The notes: generated by a model from the sequence alone, not told the origin. Positions 34,909 through 47,533 are shown, numbered from the stretch's first letter. The stretch: 64,000 nucleotides of DNA from Orbicella faveolata (GCF_002042975.1 NW_018150132.1:1242840-1306839), one strand, 5' to 3'. Numbers and translations are program-made.

Positions 34909-37270
34909 CGTCAAATTTCCTGCTCAGTTTGTAGAACGATATGAAAGAGAATTCTTAATGTTGATATGAAGTACACCAACATTTTACGTTTCATATGTCA
35001 TTTTATTGTAATCTGATTGGTTAAGTTTGTCGTTGTCACCTATCATTGAGTGGTTTTCTTATTGCATCACGTAATTTAAAAAGTGTTAATTTTTGCAGGA
35101 CTCGATGTTGACTGAAAGTCTTATAAGCTCACACCTGTTTATTTTTCCCTAACATAGATCTTGTTGCGGCTTTGGTCAATCCTACTAAGAAGAAGAAACA
35201 CAAACAGAGTGCTAATCGTTTTTTAGGACAGTCAAATTTTTTCAGGTTCATTTGTTTTTAAGTGATGGTCTTTTTGTTAATTGACTGAAGTGATGCACTC
35301 CGACAGGTGCTCAATTTGTTTTACTATTGAATTAACTTTTAACCTGTTGGTGGTTTGGTTACTAAACAAAAACGCTGAACCTGTCATATGTTTGTAGTAT
35401 TGTTTATTTTGAAGTTCTTGGGTTGTCGAGCGCAACTAAAATCAACGTTTAACACAGAGCCCGGCAATAACTTCGGATTGAGCCGTTAGAAGGAAGATTC
35501 GCCAGACTTCTTCAGTCATGAGTAGCATAAACACACAACCAATTGCAAGCTCGGGAAAATACGTAACCGATAGCAAGCGCGCGAAAATACGTAAGCGATC
35601 GCAAGCGCGGGAAAATAGACAACCGATTGCTAGCGCGCGAAAATACGTACGTACGCGAGGTCACGAGTGGTTTGGTTTTACTTTTGATTGGTCGATAAAG
35701 CAGGATGATTCACCTGATTGGTTAGAGGTTCACAGGAAAGCAAGAGAAGTCAAATCAAGAAAAAGACTGCTACATTTGATAGTTTTCCGTATAACTTGTG
35801 AGTCCACGCTAGTTTCGCGCAACAATTTTACCGAAGACAACTTGACAGGCGTGAAAATAGAATCTGAGTTGTGCCCACAACATGTCACACATCAGTTTGC
35901 TATAAACAACTGAGCTTTCCTTACCTGGTTGTATGATATTAAACGTAATACGGAAAAACAACTAAGTCCTAATGATTGCCATTCTTATTTATCGTGAAAT
36001 AATCTTAAATTGATTGTTTTATTTTTGGTACACGTAGTGTTTCCAGATACAGTATAAAAATTATTACAACTATAACCCGACTATAGCCCGCCCCATGTAA
36101 AATTGCATGGTTGTTTTGTTCATTACCGTGGTGAAAAGGAAACATTATTAAATCTAATAATTTCAATAGCGAGTAACAGAATTAAATAATCATATAATTA
36201 AATAATTAAATAATCAGTATTGAGTAATAGAACCATAACGTGGTTAATGGAAGAAAAATGAAAGTTGTGAGAAGGGAGCGCATTTTAATTTTAATTTTTA
36301 AGGAGAATTCGCAAGAAAGATTACCGTGATGATGAGGTGGAAGATCGAATAAGAAAAAAATATTCTGTAAATTAGACTTCTTTAAGCTTTGGTTCCTGCG
36401 GCAATGGTTAAAAATGGTACCCCCGTTCTAATCCCTACAACTAACGTTGATTCTCAGCAATGCTGCACGTTTAAAGAGCCCCAGACAGCCACACCTTTGT
36501 TGTTGTTTACATGCGAGAGGTTGGCACGTCGAGACGAAGGAAATCACTGTGAAACTACTTAAGATAATTGAGCACACTTTCAGGAACACAACTTACAGTA
36601 AAGCAATAAGATTTCGCTTCATCATGCAAAATCAATAAATTCAATGGCATCGAAAATGGCAGAGGCTGACTAGGGTACTTAAATGAACCATATACATCAC
36701 ACAGTAAAGGTTTAATGCATTTTGAGCTGCCAAGTTAAAAAATGTTACAAGACAAGAAATTAGTTACGGAACATCACCTATGGAAATTATTGGTGATTAT
36801 TTCATGGGTTCTTTCGCGATCATAAAATTGGACATTGACGTGTAAAAAAATAGGGTTCTTTTATTTTCTACTATAACATACATCTTTTCTTTTGATCTCT
36901 ACAAAATATTCACTTTAATTGACTACAAAATATATTTTGGCTTTGTTGTTGTAAACGAGTCATCTGTTATTTCGGGGAAAAGGAGAAAAGGAAAAAGAAA
37001 ACGATAAAGAAAACAGCAAGAATTAAATCTCGGTAGTCAACTTGTAACTTCTTTTGTAAATTCATTGAAGGAGAGTGTTTTTACTTTTGCCAAGTAAACA
37101 GGTGGAGAATTCGCAAGCGCCGATGAATGGCACAGGCAGTTCAATTTTGAAACACCATCACAGAGAGGGCTCTCTGATCTAGCTAGGCCAGCCAGGCACG
37201 ACTGTATTCAAAACCTACAGAGAGCAATGCTTTTCAATGTCACTTTTTATAACATCGTATACCAGAATCA
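34909..37270. other. Intergenic region between the two thioredoxin-like genes
   Basis: Holds the promoter of the CSDC gene at its left end and the 3' flank of the CTHC gene at its right end. The only structured feature is the 28-bp tandem repeat at 35540-35651. No other gene is supported. Confidence 0.45.
35540..35651 (+). repeat. Tandem repeat, four copies of a 28-bp unit
   Basis: Unit 'cgatagcaagcgcgcgaaaa' plus 'tacgtaag', with about four imperfect copies. It lies inside a 131-codon open frame at 35518-35913 that has no other support. Confidence 0.8.
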
Positions 37271-37276
37271 GAATAA

Positions 37277-37282
37277 TTTATT
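37277..37282 (-). terminator. Polyadenylation signal of the CTHC thioredoxin-like gene
   Basis: AATAAA on the minus strand about 26 bases after the stop codon at 37308-37310. Confidence 0.65.
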
Positions 37283-37307
37283 CTTCGTCTTGAATTGTGT
37301 CTATTCT

Positions 37308-38252
37308 TTACCGAGCATCAGGTTTCACTCCCGACCCACTCCCCGTGACTTCCCCGGTCACGGCATCTCCAACGATGCCCGAGCCATGCGCTGTATCGCT
37401 CTGGGACTGGGCGCCAGAACCGGAACCTGTTTGTTCAGGAGAATGGGACTTAGCCCTCTCGCCATCAACATGAACTGCTGGACTCGCCTTAGTCTTCTCG
37501 CTTTCTTTTGACACAGCGTTTCGCAATGCATCTTGGATGGCGGACTCGATGTCTGCCTTGAGATCCTTTAGAGCTGAAGTGTCTGGCTTTGTTGGCGCGT
37601 CATTTGACTGCCCAGGGGTGGGTAGGGCTAGTTTGTCAACGGCTTGGTTTGCCTACAAACAGCACAATGGACTTAACATTAAAAGCTTGTAAACGCAACA
37701 AAAATGGTGTCTCTGGGTTAAATTGTTGCGTTGTTTTACCTCGGAGATTTTGACAATTTTATCTCGAATGACCAAAAGACTTAGTTGTTAAGTGACAGAA
37801 AATTATTTCTTTTAGACCACATTCGTATTCTCGGTATAGGACTGGAACTAGCTTGCAATAGAGGCTCATGCGGGGGAATATCATTAAAAAGAGATTAATG
37901 TCGTTTGCATTTAAAGAGACTTCCCGCATTAGCCTCAGTTGCATGCTAGTTCCAGTCCAATACCGAGAATACGAATAAGGTCAAAAAGTTCACACAATCA
38001 ACTGAAAATTGAAAATTGCCAACCCAAGAAAATTAGAGGGTTTTTTTTTTCGACTAAGGGAAACAAAGCTCTCTTTCCCCTCCTTCAAATTTTATTCTGT
38101 TGACGCAAGTGTCCGTACGACTTTTCGAAAAACACTTCTTGTACTAGGTAAAACGATAAACTGAAAATAGGTTATCTATTTGAATACCTGTGGCTTGTTG
38201 TTATCCTGCTGTTGTTTGTTATTCGTTTGGTCTTCGTGTGGTTCTTGCTGCA

Positions 38253-38283
<31 letters not shown>

Positions 38284-41200
38284 CTGCTGTTGTGGAAATT
38301 CTTCTTGGAATTGTTGCCCCTGCGACTGTTGTCTAAATTGCTGCTGTGGTTCTTGCTGGAATTGCTGTCCCTGCGATTGTTGGCTAAATTGCTGTTGTTG
38401 TTGCTGTTGTTGTTGTTCATCTTTCCTGAACTGTTGTTGTTTTTGTTGTGGTTGCTGTGAAAACTGTTGTTGCCGCCGTTGTTGTTTTTGTTTGTAATAA
38501 TAAGCTGCTTGGTTGTTTACTTGCGCTGTTCTCTGTCGAGGGTTGTATGCGGGTTTCCTTACGGCAGCGGGACGAGGAGCGGGCATTCTTTGCTTACCAT
38601 GATGCCGCTTTCCCCCGTGAAACGTTTTACTTCGATAATACGGACTGCTGGCTGCAGCTTGATAACCGTATGGACTTCCAAACCGGTTCGGATAACCCAT
38701 GTTATTTACTCCGAATCCGGCCTGGGGATACGCACGGTTAATCTGTACATTCTGAGCTGCCAAAGCTTCGGGTCGATAATATCCGCGATAGGGCTGAGGC
38801 TGAGCAAATGCGTTCACACCAGGACGAGGCGGTCGAGTAACCGCGCCTGCATACCCTTGAGGACCTGGATTTACGTTTGTTTTACTGGCGGCCGTGAGTT
38901 TGGTTCTGTACTCTTTAAGGCGACGCTGATAATTTTTATAAGCTGCTATCATTTTCAACTTGGCCCTGTACACGTCCAGTGACGCCAAGTTGCCAAATTT
39001 GGACTGCAAGGAGTCTGGGCTCGCTTGCTGCAGCAGAGGATTTGAGCCAAGAAACGCAGCAGTATTTCCTGGCTGTTGCGCATGCGTAGAGGAACCATAA
39101 AAGGAATGCATCAGAGACGGGTTCTTCTGGTGCATGTTCACATGATTCATAAATGTCGGTGCAACGGCCGGGGCGGGAACGTGAATAGCGGAGGCATGGT
39201 GTGAGGGGAGCACTTGAGCGTGAGGCCTGTAGTTAATGGCCTGAGCCAGCGATAAGGGTGTGGACGCTCCGCTGGTCAGTGGTGCAGTCTGCCTGAAAGA
39301 CGACGCCACTGAATCGACGTATTGCATCAGTGAGCCTGCGCAGAACATAACAGTGTTCATTAAATTCAAGGGGCCATACAGACATGAACAGTCATTTTGG
39401 TAACTCATAAAATGGCTCACAAATCGAAGGAAAGGTCCCATTACTTACCTCTGTCTCGTTGTCCAACATAGTCACCAACGTATTGACCATATTTGAATAG
39501 TTTGATGGTAGGATAACCTTGTATGTTAAACCGCTGACACAACTGTTTGCCGTCATTTACACAATCCACCTGTAAAACAGAGATAATTAATTCTGTGTTC
39601 ATTAAAGTGGGAGACTTACAGTATCACCCCAAGTCTTTTTTTCGCTGAGCAGAATGTAAATTTTGGGTATTTAAGTGTTTTTATTCATCTCTAGTTTGAG
39701 ATGCTTGAGGGACTCCTAGCACTTTTTTTTGCTATTTAACGATAAGTAAAACAAAAGTTTAGTTCCATGTGAATGAGTTTTTGTCTGAAAGAGAATAGCG
39801 GATTAAAATATAAGGAAAAACACGGACCTTTCAAGTGACAACCAACAATTATGCAATTCTCCTCAGACACACAACCATTGCACGACAAAGCCTAACTAGC
39901 ACAGCAGTTGCGTGACACACGTTCAATGACTCGTACGTGACAGCCCCACTGACACAACAATTGCATGGCAAAGTAAGTGTAGAGCAACTCACCTTAGCAA
40001 AAACAAACTGGTTCTTTGTAGCGAGTTGGTCTGCAGCTGCGTCCAACTCAGGACTGAGTTGTTGACAATGTGTGCACCTAGAGAAAACAAGAATGAATAT
40101 TGTCAGAAGTTCACGACATTGTATGATGTTAGGTACTGTGGCTGAAGACCAAACAGCGTAAAACGCAAAAATAAAACTGATACTCACGGAAAAAAAGGGA
40201 AATAAAACGAAATGAAGAGTGTGCAATGTTACAGGAACATAAACCTAAGCATCTAGTAATTAAACGCATTTATGGCATGACCACGATAACACGATTGTTT
40301 TGACTCGTCATTTTTCTGAAATTCTTTGTTCGCCAACATATTTTCAATCATAACTTGATGCAAACAGGTCATCTGACTTTAAATCGCATTTTCTAACAAA
40401 AAAGGATAGAGTACGTACAGAATGTGTCATTTCACCGAAATGCAAGGCTTAATTATAAAAAAAAAAAACTGAGATCAAAGGTGCCATTATTAGGCAGGTT
40501 AGCTGTCGATCATTTGGCGGGGTTATAATTTGGCGCTTCGTTTGCGCCGAGGCCCTTGTCACGAAAATGGCCGCAAAATGCACGCAATGCACACTGGGTA
40601 AGGAGCCTTTTATAAGCAAGTTTCTTCCCCAAGTTGGTCACATTATCAGAGAAGGAAATGGAAAAACAAAAACAAAAAAAGATTACCAGCGATTATTAAT
40701 TTACACAAGTTGTTTTGACGTACAGGTGGCTGAGAAGTAAATTTAATCCTGACAGGCTGGTGTTTTGTGAACGGAAAACTTGCTAGCCGTGAAATAAAAT
40801 TCAACATTAAGATGTTAAAAGTTGTGTTGATCAAGGGGTTAAAATGTTAGGCGAAAAATGGTTGAATACGGAACAATGTAATGAACAACAAGGGTATCCT
40901 AAATTGTCAATCAAATTGACTGACGTTTGACGTTGTTGATTCTCGGGTGCCTGTAATCAGAACAGCTCATGACATTTGTTTTAAAAACGATCAAAACACA
41001 ACTATTTTTCCACTTGATTTCGAGTACGCCTTCAATTTAGAATCCAGGCAGAAGCTGTATGGGTTACGATTCAACCATGTCAAGCCACTTTAATGATTTT
41101 TTGTAAAATAGAAATTTTACGATTAATACAAAAGGGAATTTTCATTTTAAGTGCAAAGTTAAGCAAGACATTGCGCAGCCAGATTTACCTGCTAAGTTCC

Positions 41201-41715
41201 TTCTTGCTGATAAAATCAAATAGCAAAACAGCAGCTCGTTCATTACGAAAAACATTTTATAACTACTAAACTCAGCGACGTTTGAGTTGAAGAATATCTC
41301 GTTGTAACTTAAGAAATAAACCTATGAAAAGTACATGTTCGTTTTCTGGGACAGAGACAAAAATATCGTTCGAACTTGTTGTTGCTGAATCGTGATTTTG
41401 GCGATTTCGACTCGTAATCGAAATTAGATGAAGATTTGCTACAGAAGTATAGGCTCTCAGCAAAGTCACGCTTGTGTACAAACAGCGGTATACATTTAAT
41501 ATTCTCAGGTAACTAACGCATCCAAGCGTGAAATACACCATTCAAAAAATGTCAATATTTGATTCTACTCACCATGGCGCGAAGAAGTCTACAAGCATAA
41601 TGTCCTTGTCTCGGATGTGACTCTCAAAATCCCGCTCGTTTAGATGGTACACGTTTTCGGAACCAAGACAGGCAGAAGAACCAAGTAACGCAAAAAAAGC
41701 GAAAACTGACAGCAT
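37308..41715 (-). CDS. Secreted thioredoxin-domain protein with CTHC active site and long Gln-rich tail, complete
   Basis: Five exons (41573-41715, 39993-40077, 39449-39569, 38188-39335, 37308-37652) give 613 residues. A signal peptide (MLSVFAFFALLGSSACLGS) precedes one thioredoxin domain up to about residue 125. Its motifs are IMLVDFFAPWCTHCQQLSP with redox pair C-T-H-C, FVFAKVDC, GYPTIKLF with the cis-proline, and GQYVGDYVGQRD, closest in style to TXNDC5/ERp46. The rest is one large exon of low complexity: a Pro/Ala/His part, a basic Tyr-rich coiled segment (KMIAAYKNYQRRLKEY), a Gly/Tyr/Arg part with YRGYYRPE and GGKRHHGK, then about 90 residues dominated by glutamine. The last exon is Ser/Gly-rich and ends VKPDAR, with no KDEL signal. 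Extracellular matrix, mucus or nematocyst cross-linking are possible roles, all inferred. The Gln codon run (38251-38290) may vary in length between individuals. Confidence 0.88.
37815..37982. mobile_element. MITE with ~60-bp inverted arms in the CTHC gene
   Basis: 'gaccacattcgtattctcgg' at the left is inverted at the right, and the match continues through 'ggactggaactagc'. About 40 bases of loop separate the arms. Inserted in intron 4 of the CTHC thioredoxin-like gene. Confidence 0.88.
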
Positions 41716-43179
41716 TTTGGCGATGGAAACCACAGAAACACTAACGATTTATGATCCCCGGGAATTATATTTCATGTCAAAAATGATGAGGAATTTCTAT
41801 TGGTTGGACACATTCAATCATTATTTATTTAAGGTAAATTACGTGAAGGAATTGAAAAACAACCCGCAGTCAAAGCAAAGCTACGATAAATTCATTATCT
41901 CGAGAAGGACACTCCCTTGTTACGGCACGGTATTTTGTCAAAATATTTACTTTTATTCACTAGCGCAAGGTTCAGAAATATAACTGAAATACCATCAGAG
42001 GGGAAAACCTTTTCAAAACAAATGCCACCGGTGCCCGGGTCTTGTGACAAGCGCTTGGGTCATTGTCTCAATCGAGTTATTTACTGGTCGATAAATACGG
42101 CAATTCTTAGATCACGGTCAATCTTTTGTAGCAGAGGTGTGGGAGATAATTATGGGCTCCTCCCATTAATTTCAGTTTTAAACAATGACAAATTAAGGCT
42201 GGCTTCCAGTAGCGCATTGTGGGAGGCGCGGTGGCCTCATGTTTAGCGCGCTCGTCTCCGGATTGAGCGGTCTGGTTTGGAGCCCTGACCGGGGACATTG
42301 TGTTGTGTTCTTGGCTAAGACATTTAACTCTCACGATGCCTCTCTCCATCCAGGTGTATGAATGAGTACCGGCGAATTTAATGCTGGGGGTGACCCTGCG
42401 ATGGTCTACCATCCCATCCAGGGTGGAGTAGAAATACTCCTAGTCGCTTCATACTACAGAAACCGGGATAAGCTTCGACATGATGGGCCACTAGGCTCGC
42501 ATGCAGACTTAACCTTTCCTAGCGCATAAGCGTAAGTCCAAGCAACATACGCAAACAAAGTAAGGAGAAGCGCCTTTTGTTAAGAAACATTCCTAACAAA
42601 ACGAGCTAATTATCAAGTTCTCCCTTCTTCTGCGAATGTTAGTTATGTTGGTTAGGTCAGTGGAGCACTATTTAAGCCGCATGCGGGAATCTGGATCAAG
42701 CGCAGTAATATTCTCCAGTACCAACTCGATATAATCGCCAAGGCTGTTCACATTCGAGCTTTTATTATAACAAAGACAAGGGAAACTAACAAAATGTTTC
42801 ACTTCCCTTCACATATCTGCCTACTCTTTCCGATTCACAAGCTTGAGCTTTTTAAATCCTGGGACTAGCCAGAATTCAAAGAGACCCGAACATACCCGAA
42901 GACATCGAAAGATATCCGAGGACCTTCCCAAGATTTCCGAAGACGTTCAAACATTCCCTACTTTCAGTCCCTAGGCCGTGCTAAGACTTTTCCCTTGAAA
43001 AAGGGAGCAGTGGGTGAAATAGTGTTCTCTAGACATTTTAAGACTGACGCACACGAAAAAGTCAACAAAAGGAACTGTTTCCCACTTTAATTTGACTTCA
43101 GATAGTGCGTGTAGTTCTGCAAACAAAAGCTTAAAAAGTTGATTGACTATAAGATCAAGGCCTGCAGTCAAATGTTTGT
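41716..43179. other. Intergenic region between the CTHC gene and MSH3
   Basis: Contains the SINE described separately and, at about 42880-42960, imperfect repeats around 'cccgaagacatcgaaagata'. The promoter of the CTHC gene should lie just to the right of 41715. No gene is supported. Confidence 0.45.
42224..42515 (+). mobile_element. tRNA-derived SINE
   Basis: The head 'ggcgcggtggcctcatgttt' then 'agcgcgctcgtctccgg' resembles a pol III A box. 'ggtctggtttggagccc' resembles a B box (GGTTCGAGCCC expected). The body carries 'ggccgggg'-like, 'cgatgcctctctccatccag', 'catcccatccagggtggagt' and 'tactcctagtcgcttcat'. It is not a folded tRNA gene, since the cloverleaf is incomplete. A diverged copy lies at 29775-30003. 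Confidence 0.8.
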
Positions 43180-46100
43180 CTATACTTCAGATGCAATCTT
43201 TTCCAATTCCATCCGTAGGTGTTCAATCGTCTCGAGTGTGACCGGCTTGCTTGAAAACAAGTCTTGGAAACTAGTCTTGATGGAACTGAGAGGAAGTGAA
43301 GCAAAACAAGAACTGATCAAGAATTGTTAAATCCGTTGCATTTTCCCATCCTAAACATCATGAGATGTCAAAATTCTGGGTTTTTCTGAGAACGTAAACT
43401 TTGACGGCTTTGATATTTTTCACATTTCTATTTTAAAACTAACGCTGTCCTGTGCTAGTTCTGACAACAATAGACACACTGAACGGATGTGACCAACAAT
43501 CAGATTTCTTAGTAAAATCAATTAATTTCTAGAAGTGACGTTGTCCTCAGCGTTGCAGTTGAACCTTAAGGAACTTAAGCCCAGAAAGTTAAGATTTACT
43601 TGAGAATCTACATCTATTCAGAGCATTTTTTGGTTTAAGAACCAGCTTCCGCTGAATGCGCAAGCAGAGCGTTCAATTACCAGACGTCGTGTTTCTCGTT
43701 GCCCACTGCAAACCACGAAGAATTAAGAAACAGTCTTCGTGTTTCCCGTTGCCCAATGCAAACTACGCAGAATTGGGTCATTTAGAGGACACCTCAACAA
43801 TCTTACAAGATGTACAATGCAAGTGCAGAGCCATTGCTTGGTACATATTCCCAGTTCATGTTCAGACCGAAACAAATTCGTCCCTTTTCCCAGCTTCCTA
43901 CTTATCACTGCCAGCTACCAGCAAAGAACGCTAAAAATGCCCGTTTTGCACGGGACATACCAAATCGGGTGACAATCTTTACTTGGGGAAAATATGGCGA
44001 TTTTCCTAATTTTGAGTTATGACCTTATGAGAAACAACTGGAAATTACCTCACTTGCTGTTTAAACTGAAATGAAGCGACATCAAAATTTTGGAGTCCCG
44101 TGCAAAGCTGGAAATATCTCGAGGATACTCAAGATAAATTCCGGGAAGATTGGCCTCAAACGCCATTTGGGAAATTTGAGAAGGGAAAAATCAACAACAA
44201 CAAAAATATGTCATGTGGAAGCAAAAACTCGGGAAGCATAATACAACTATAAGTTAAACCTTGATTCCAGGCTCTATCAACTTTGCCTCCCTTGTTGACA
44301 AGGGAGGCAAACGAGAGAGAGCCTGGGAACGAGGTTGCTGTAAGTAGGCCTTAGCAGTACTTTTTGTAGCCTCACGCAGATGTGATTTTTTTTGGAGGGG
44401 CCGGGGAAGGGGGGAGGGGGNGGGGGGGGGAGGGAGAGGGAGAGGGGTGCTCGTCACGAAATCTTTCGTTAAGGAGGAATGCGTGACGAGCCAACATGAA
44501 GAATGTCTATACCTTCGGGGTTATACTTTTTGCACCATTGCAGAAACGTGTCTCGAAACGGCTTTGTCCGTTGCACGGTTTGTTACAAAATATATGACAT
44601 TGCACTGTGCAATATGTCCTTGTGAAATTCCATTGCTTAATTGCAAGCCACTCACCGTCTTGTTGTGATCAAGTTCTCCAGTTCTCGTGATTTTGCGGCA
44701 GCCTTTTTGAGTATTTCCTCTGGAACGCCTGCTAAGCGAGCCACATTTAAGCCATAACTTCTCGCCGCAGCTCCATTCACCAAGTGATACAAGAACGTCA
44801 CCGACGGTACAGTAGACGGTAAGTGCTGCTCCTCAGCCTCCCCTCCCCCAGTATCCTGTATGGTGCTCTGTTGCTCTTGTTCCTCTTCTGACGTCATAAA
44901 CGCCATGTGGTTGTTAGTGACTTGGTTTGGGAAGATGGCGTCGAGCTCGGCTAGTGACGGATAATGTGTTACAAAGAGAGTCAGGCTGGAAACCTGTTGG
45001 GGGGATAACATTTTAATGAAAACGATGAACTAAAGAACAGCAGTACCCTTAAAAGAGTTTTCTACGCGTCTTGCAAAACTCTCAACCTTTAAATCATCCA
45101 AAGCTATGTGATACACTGTCGTAATACATGAGAGGTAATTGCGAACAAAATAGAAGCAAAGTAAGGGCCATTGACAAGTGCTATTTGCTCAAAATACTTG
45201 AGTGTTATTGGCAGTATAATAGATAGTTTTTGGCTTCTTTACATGCCAATGATATAGATTTAGGCCCCGTCCACAATACACCGGAGAAATTTGAAAAAGC
45301 ATCTTTATTTCTATGGTTAGGCCTACCGTCCACACTAATCTGTCGCGTAAACGGAGCTTTTCGTAAACGCTCTTCAAACTGAAGCAATTTGACAACGCCG
45401 GCTTTGCGTTTTAATATGGACGGAAAACAGTTTGAAAACAGAGCTTTCCGAAAACGATGGCGTTACAAAAATCACGTGATTTCCCTGTCTGAGTTTTCCT
45501 CAAACACAAATTCAAAATGACCGAATATTGTTGCATTTTCAGATTCTCCTGCGTAGTGTGGACGAAAAACATTTGATGCATTTTCAGAGTAATGACGCCG
45601 TCTTCAATTTCTCCGGCGTAGTGTGGACGAGGCGTTATTACACGCCGGATACAATAAACAGATTTTCCTTGTTTCACGCTCTGTTAAAATGTTTTTATTC
45701 AGTCAATCAATTCTTTATTCAGGATTAAAGCCTTCAATTTTATTACAGTGGAATCACGATTTTTCAAACCACCCTGGGCGCGAAAATTGATTGGAAAAAT
45801 TTTAAGGCTCGAAACAGAGAACTAAAATTTCTCCTAAACACCTTTTTGCCGAGGACGCAAAAAAGTTCGAGGGTATCTATTACGTATCAAGGCCAAGGGT
45901 TTGCCAGGGCCGACTCTGCTAGTAGCGCATTTTTTTGTCTTGAGTCAAAACCTACCTGACTAATGAAGTGATGTAGAGTAGCATACGCAATGGCCGTGCC
46001 ATCATGGGTACTAGTACCCCGGCCCAGCTCGTCCAGAATGACAAGTGACTTCGGTGTGGCCTGGGCAATTATATCAGAAGTTTCCTACGACAATAAGAAA

Positions 46101-47533
46101 GACAGTAACGTGTTCAAGAGCTTTCTGTAATGAATGTCATTCTTAGCTAATGACATTGCCTCCAAATACCGCAAAGAACCAATGAGAACTCTCAGTAAAA
46201 ACTTGCAACCGGACGAAAGCGCGGGAGATTTGGAGAAACCAATTCATGGTTCACAGCGGTCGAGCGCAAAAATCGCACGCCTCCTGCCTCGATGTTTGTA
46301 AGAGCTTGAAGCAAAAATGTACAACTCTTCTGTATGAACGTTACAAAACTGACGAGTAGCAATAAACAAAATTACAAGTTGAAAAATAGGCGGATTTCAA
46401 TTATTTAATTCTCTATGCATAATGATATGCAGAGTACAAAGCTTGACTTTTCAGTGACTGCCTCATTTGTTGGGTTTAAATTGGAGCATTTCGACAATTT
46501 GAGACCTTCATAAGCGGTAGTTTTGACGAGAAATGCGCGCGCAAGGACTTTGACCGCTGAGGAAATTCACGGATTATCACCTCGTTGACGGAAAATAAAG
46601 CAGGTTTGTACAAATTGGTTACACCAACCTGATTTTAATTACAGTTGAAATAGAGATTAAGTAGAATAAATTTACCTGCAGTTCGACCATAAACGTACTT
46701 TGCCCTTTGTAAATGTTGTCTGTAGCTCCCATTCTATCGACAAATAACAACAAACACAAAAGAAATTTAACAAAATTACTAGAGTGCAGGTACTTAAGAA
46801 AAAAAAAAGTGATTTCAATGTTCAATTTGTACCTGGTGAAAACCGCGTCCAAGACTCCAACCCGTGCTTCCTCGGCTGGCACAAACGAGCCGACCTGGGC
46901 CAGAATAGCAATCAAAGCAACCTACGAGGGGAGGTTTGAGTCATGTTTTGGCTGGACTTTAACATGAACAACTTGACTGACATGATCTTCGACAACATGG
47001 TCGGGTTGACTGACATGATCTTTGACAGAATGGTTCGGTTAACTTATTAATTCACTCCTTCCGGTTCGTTCGTTCGTGCGTTCGATCGTTCGTTTATTTC
47101 CCCTTTCGTTCGTTCGTGCGGGTGTGCAGGCGTGCGGGCGTGTGGGGCGTTCGTTCGCTCCTTAGTCCCTCTGTTTCGTTCGTTCGCTCGTTCGTTCGTT
47201 CGTGTCGTTCGCGTCGTTTCGTTCGATCTCACGTTCAATCCAGTCGTTCGTTCGTGCGATCAAACAATCGTTAGCTTGTTCACTTAAACACTAGGAAACA
47301 ATTCTGTTAGTGGAGTCTCGTCTTTTTCTTTCATGAAGTCTCTTTCCTTTTCTCGTCTTCTTATATGAACTCTCAATCATACTTAACCTTGTCATATTTC
47401 ACAGAAAGCTCCTTCATAGCCAAAGAAAGGATAATATCGTTGGTTTAGAGTTGGAGATTTGCACCTGTTTGATGTAAGAACTCTTTCCTCCCATATTTGG
47501 TCCAGTAATGATCATACAGTGGTTGCTGTTTAC
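43180..47533 (-). CDS. MSH3: DNA mismatch repair protein MSH3, C-terminal six exons (5' part absent)
   Basis: MSH3 pairs with MSH2 as MutSbeta, which recognises insertion/deletion loops. Exons 47465-47533, 46833-46921, 46676-46733, 45956-46084, 44656-44993 and 43180-43285 join in phase and encode 262 residues plus stop. They carry the Walker A motif [14 protein letters not shown], then [34 protein letters not shown], the Walker B region [29 protein letters not shown] and [15 protein letters not shown]. The final exon ([20 protein letters not shown]) has the right phase but little family similarity. IYKGQSTFM and FVTHYP identify MSH3 rather than MSH2 or MSH6. Human MSH3 is about 1,130 residues, so roughly three quarters is missing. 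No earlier exon lies between 47533 and the C run at 48069 or elsewhere to the right. Confidence 0.92.
43687..43790 (+). repeat. Two tandem copies of a ~50-bp unit
   Basis: 'tcgtgtttctcgttgcccac' near 43687 recurs as 'tcgtgtttcccgttgcccaa' near 43737, each followed by 'tgcaaac.acg.agaatt'. It lies in the last intron of MSH3. Confidence 0.65.
44268..44337. repeat. Hairpin repeat (aggctctatcaactttgcctcc ...)
   Basis: 'tttgcctcccttgt' is followed at once by its inverse 'acaagggaggcaaa', with flanking 'aggctct'/'agagagcct'. A short fold-back element in an MSH3 intron. Confidence 0.7.
44395..44447 (+). other. G-rich run containing a single N
   Basis: Nearly all G with one N at 44421. As with the runs at 11675 and 29935, this looks like an imperfectly resolved join. 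Confidence 0.6.
45263..45633. mobile_element. MITE with GGCCCCGTCCACA-like ends
   Basis: The left end 'ggccccgtccacaatacacc' is roughly inverted at the right end as 'gtagtgtggacgaggc'. Internal 'cgtccacactaatctg' and 'gtagtgtggacgaa' show further inverted copies of the end. It lies in an MSH3 intron. Weakly similar sequence occurs at 19848-20110. Confidence 0.65.
47045..47275 (+). repeat. Microsatellite (TTCG)n with interruptions
   Basis: About 230 bases dominated by 'cgttcgttcg' units in an MSH3 intron. It yields a spurious Asn/Glu/Arg/Thr-rich open frame on the minus strand. Confidence 0.9.

Noticed and set aside
35518-35913. 131-codon plus-strand open frame
   Set aside because: Its first part is the 28-bp tandem repeat, and the rest has no motif, signal peptide or splice partner.
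38180-38982. Plus-strand Cys-rich and Leu-rich open frames opposite the CTHC gene
   Set aside because: They are antisense shadows of the Gln-codon repeats in the 38188-39335 exon; no start context or splice support.
42224-42300. tRNA gene
   Set aside because: A- and B-box-like blocks are present but the cloverleaf does not close; the following body marks it as a SINE.
47047-47238. Asn/Arg/Thr-rich minus-strand open frame
   Set aside because: Translation of the TTCG microsatellite.
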